Under the pieces are notes generated by a model. The model made no database searches. It was not told the DNA's origin and worked only from the letters and a program-made list of their open reading frames with translations. Both the position numbers and the translations under genes were made by a program. Positions 62,208-64,000 of a stretch of DNA of 64,000 bases are shown here, piece after piece (position 1 is the stretch's first letter; each line of letters opens with the position of its first letter). The DNA comes from Streptomyces sp. Ag109_O5-10 (lineage in GTDB: Bacteria > Actinomycetota > Actinomycetes > Streptomycetales > Streptomycetaceae), in the NCBI RefSeq assembly GCF_900105755.1, contig NZ_FNTQ01000001.1:8680001-8744000 (forward strand), in the 5' to 3' direction.

Positions 62208-62645
62208 ATGACCGCCTCCCAGCCCCCGACGACCGCCGACGAGCTGCGCGGTGCCGGCCTGCGGGTGACGGCCGCCCGCGTCGCGCTGCTGGAGACCGTC
62301 CGCCACGGGGACCACCTCGACGTCGAGGCGATCGCCTCGGGCGTCCGCGAGCGGGTGGGCCACATATCGCTTCAAGCCGTGTACGACGCGCTGCACGCGC
62401 TCACCACGGCGAAACTCATACGCCGCATCGAACCGGCCGGCAGCCCGGCCCGCTTCGAGGGGCGTGTCGGCGACAACCACCACCACGTCCTGTGCCGGTC
62501 GTGCGGTGCCGTCGCCGATGTCGACTGTGCGGTCGGTGACGCCCCGTGCCTGACCGCGTCGGACGACCACGGCTTCGCGATCGACGAGGCCGAGGTCATC
62601 TACTGGGGCCTGTGCCCCGCCTGTTCCACCGCCAGTAGTTCCTGA
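62208..62645 (+). CDS. furA: Fur-family regulator FurA of the catalase-peroxidase
   Basis: 145 residues. DNA-binding part: TADELRGAGLRVTAARVALL, then HISLQAVYDALHALTTAKLI. The metal-binding part has GDNHHHVLCRSCGAVADVDC and a C-terminal YWGLCPACSTASSS, giving two CxxC pairs for structural zinc. FurA represses the catalase-peroxidase gene that follows and is inactivated by peroxide. ATG 62208. The last codons form the first of three 20-bp tandem repeats before katG. Confidence 0.93.
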   Translation: MTASQPPTTADELRGAGLRVTAARVALLETVRHGDHLDVEAIASGVRERVGHISLQAVYDALHALTTAKLIRRIEPAGSPARFEGRVGDNHHHVLCRSCGAVADVDCAVGDAPCLTASDDHGFAIDEAEVIYWGLCPACSTASSS

Positions 62646-62692
62646 GTAAGTCCAGTAGTTCCCGAGTACATCCAGTAGTTCCTGAGTACGTC
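62633..62692 (+). repeat. Three 20-bp tandem repeats between furA and katG
   Basis: Units start at 62633, 62653 and 62673 with the consensus CAGTAGTTCCTGAGTAMRTC; they differ only at a few positions. The first unit includes the furA stop codon (TTCCTGA), so the repeats appear to have arisen by duplicating the end of the gene. Confidence 0.85.
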
Positions 62693-62721
62693 GATCCGCC
62701 CTTTCCGGAAGGATTTCCCCC

Positions 62722-64000
62722 ATGTCTGAGGCCCAGGAGAACGCGGGCAAGTGCCCGGTCGCGCACGACCGCGCACCGCACCCCACCCAAGGCGGCGGCA
62801 ACCGCCAGTGGTGGCCCGAGGGGCTCAACCTGAAGATCCTTGCCAAGAACCCCGCTGTCTCGAACCCCCTCGACGAGGGTTTCGACTACGCCGAGGCGTT
62901 CCAGAACCTCGACCTCGCCGCCGTGAAACGTGACATCGCGGAGGTGCTCACCACCTCCCAGGACTGGTGGCCGGCCGACTTCGGCAACTACGGCCCGCTG
63001 ATGATCCGCATGGCCTGGCACAGCGCCGGCACCTACCGCATCTCCGACGGCCGCGGCGGCGCCGGCGCCGGCCAGCAGCGCTTCGCCCCGCTCAACAGCT
63101 GGCCGGACAACGGCAACCTGGACAAGGCGCGCCGTCTGCTGTGGCCGGTCAAGAAGAAGTACGGCCAGGCCATCTCCTGGGCCGACCTCATGATCCTCAC
63201 CGGCAACGTGGCCCTGGAGTCGATGGGCTTCAAGACCTTCGGCTTCGGTGGCGGCCGCGAGGACGTCTGGGAGCCGGAGGACGACGTCTACTGGGGTCCC
63301 GAGAAGGTCTGGCTCGACGACCAGCGCTACACGGGCGACCGTGACCTGGAGAGCCCGCTCGGCGCCGTCCAGATGGGCCTCATCTACGTCAACCCCGAGG
63401 GCCCCAACGGCAACCCGGACCCGATCGCCGCGGCCCGCGACATCCGCGAGACCTTCCGCCGGATGGCGATGAACGACGAGGAGACCGTCGCCCTCATCGC
63501 CGGCGGCCACACCTTCGGCAAGACCCACGGCGCCGGCCCCGCCGAGAACGTGGGCGCCGAGCCCGAGGGCGCCCCGATCGAGCAGCAGGGCCTCGGCTGG
63601 AAGAGCACCTACGGCACCGGCAAGGGCGGCGACGCCATCACCAGTGGTCTGGAGGTCACCTGGACCACCAAGCCCACCCAGTGGAGCAACGACTTCTTCG
63701 GCATCCTCTTCGGCTACGAGTGGGAGCTGACCGAGTCCCCGGCCGGCGCCAAGCAGTGGGTGGCCAAGGACGCCGAGGCGATCATCCCGGACGCGCACGA
63801 CCCGTCGAAGAAGCGTCTGCCCACGATGCTCACCACCGACCTGTCGCTGCGCTTCGACCCGATCTACGAGCCGATCGCGCGCCGCTTCCACGAGAACCCC
63901 GACCAGTTCGCGGACGCCTTCGCCCGCGCCTGGTTCAAGCTGACCCACCGTGACATGGGCCCGAAGTCCCTGTACCTCGGCCCGGAGGTCCCGGCGGAGA
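62722..64000 (+). CDS. katG: Catalase-peroxidase KatG, partial at window edge
   Basis: The first 426 residues are present. The distal heme side has MIRMAWHSAGTYR (Arg96, Trp99, His100) and the proximal His263 is in LIAGGHTFGKTHG. The Met-Tyr-Trp adduct residues of bifunctional catalase-peroxidases are all present: Trp99, Tyr222 (GLIYVNPEGPNG) and Met248 (FRRMAMND). The enzyme destroys hydrogen peroxide. ATG 62722 follows GGAAGGA. It is downstream of furA, 76 bp away, with three tandem repeats in between. Confidence 0.95.
   Translation, partial: MSEAQENAGKCPVAHDRAPHPTQGGGNRQWWPEGLNLKILAKNPAVSNPLDEGFDYAEAFQNLDLAAVKRDIAEVLTTSQDWWPADFGNYGPLMIRMAWHSAGTYRISDGRGGAGAGQQRFAPLNSWPDNGNLDKARRLLWPVKKKYGQAISWADLMILTGNVALESMGFKTFGFGGGREDVWEPEDDVYWGPEKVWLDDQRYTGDRDLESPLGAVQMGLIYVNPEGPNGNPDPIAAARDIRETFRRMAMNDEETVALIAGGHTFGKTHGAGPAENVGAEPEGAPIEQQGLGWKSTYGTGKGGDAITSGLEVTWTTKPTQWSNDFFGILFGYEWELTESPAGAKQWVAKDAEAIIPDAHDPSKKRLPTMLTTDLSLRFDPIYEPIARRFHENPDQFADAFARAWFKLTHRDMGPKSLYLGPEVPAE

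Noticed and set aside
62633..62692. Possible CRISPR array between furA and katG
   Set aside because: The three 20-bp units are directly adjacent with no unique spacers, and no cas gene is present.

Overview
The window is chromosomal DNA from a high-GC actinomycete, almost certainly a Streptomyces. The signs are third-codon positions dominated by G/C, many GTG and TTG starts, XRE/DUF397 pairs, a complete conservon (sensor kinase, roadblock, DUF742, GTPase and two P450s), a furA-katG pair, a SpoIIE-type PP2C phosphatase family, and many secreted hydrolases (chitinase, alginate lyase, SGNH esterase, secretory lipase, CBM32/beta-helix enzyme). No rRNA, tRNA or CRISPR array was found.

Positions 1-10601: the dominant structure is a 10,077-bp insertion (272-10348) that splits a ComB-family (2-phosphosulfolactate phosphatase-like) gene. 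Removing it rejoins the two gene pieces in frame. The insert has imperfect ~25-bp terminal inverted repeats. It carries a leftward operon (NmrA-like reductase, VOC protein, nitrilase, unknown protein, AOC-barrel secreted protein, SnoaL-like protein). It also carries a MarR regulator and a divergent pair (YhgE/ABC-2-like membrane protein with small downstream ORFs; NAD(P)-binding reductase). Three copies of one palindrome (TTAGGAGCATATGCTCCTAA and variants) lie in front of these three transcription units, so the cargo looks like a single MarR regulon. An intact IS701-family IS with a CTAG target duplication sits inside it. The only transposase present is that of the IS, so the mobilising enzyme of the larger element is unknown.

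Positions 10620-31400: housekeeping and accessory genes. They include DUF1232, an uncharacterised coiled-coil protein, FprA ferredoxin reductase with an iron-box-like upstream site, and a dihydroflavonol-reductase-like protein. An NlpC/P60 wall-hydrolase homologue lies under a c-di-AMP (ydaO) riboswitch but has Ala in place of its catalytic Cys. Next come a DUF1996 wall protein with a sortase signal, a secretory lipase, a flavodoxin-like oxidoreductase, a hydrolase-like/ADC-like fusion next to a WXG100 protein, an anti-sigma-type ATPase, an XRE/DUF397 pair, a DUF574-type methyltransferase, an NPP1 toxin-like protein, a SpoIIE phosphatase and an aldo/keto reductase.

Positions 31500-39150: a LysR fragment, the conservon cvnA-B-C-D plus two P450s (one CYP157-like without the ExxR motif), a decayed class A beta-lactamase and a polytopic membrane protein. 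Positions 39285-50000: pyruvate carboxylase, three secreted proteins, alginate lyase and chitinase with DasR/chitinase-type operator repeats, a DUF2071 protein, and a GntR regulator beside an enolase-superfamily enzyme with a truncated partner gene. Positions 50283-64000: GNAT-like protein, SpoIIE phosphatase, MASE1 sensor protein, cyclophilin, SGNH esterase, SDR with twin operators, CBM32 beta-helix protein, acyltransferase, ECF sigma with likely anti-sigma, class F sortase with a wall-type substrate, and furA-katG separated by three 20-bp tandem repeats. Four copies of a dispersed palindromic repeat (30337, 31815, 54201, 59861) mark gene ends in the right half.
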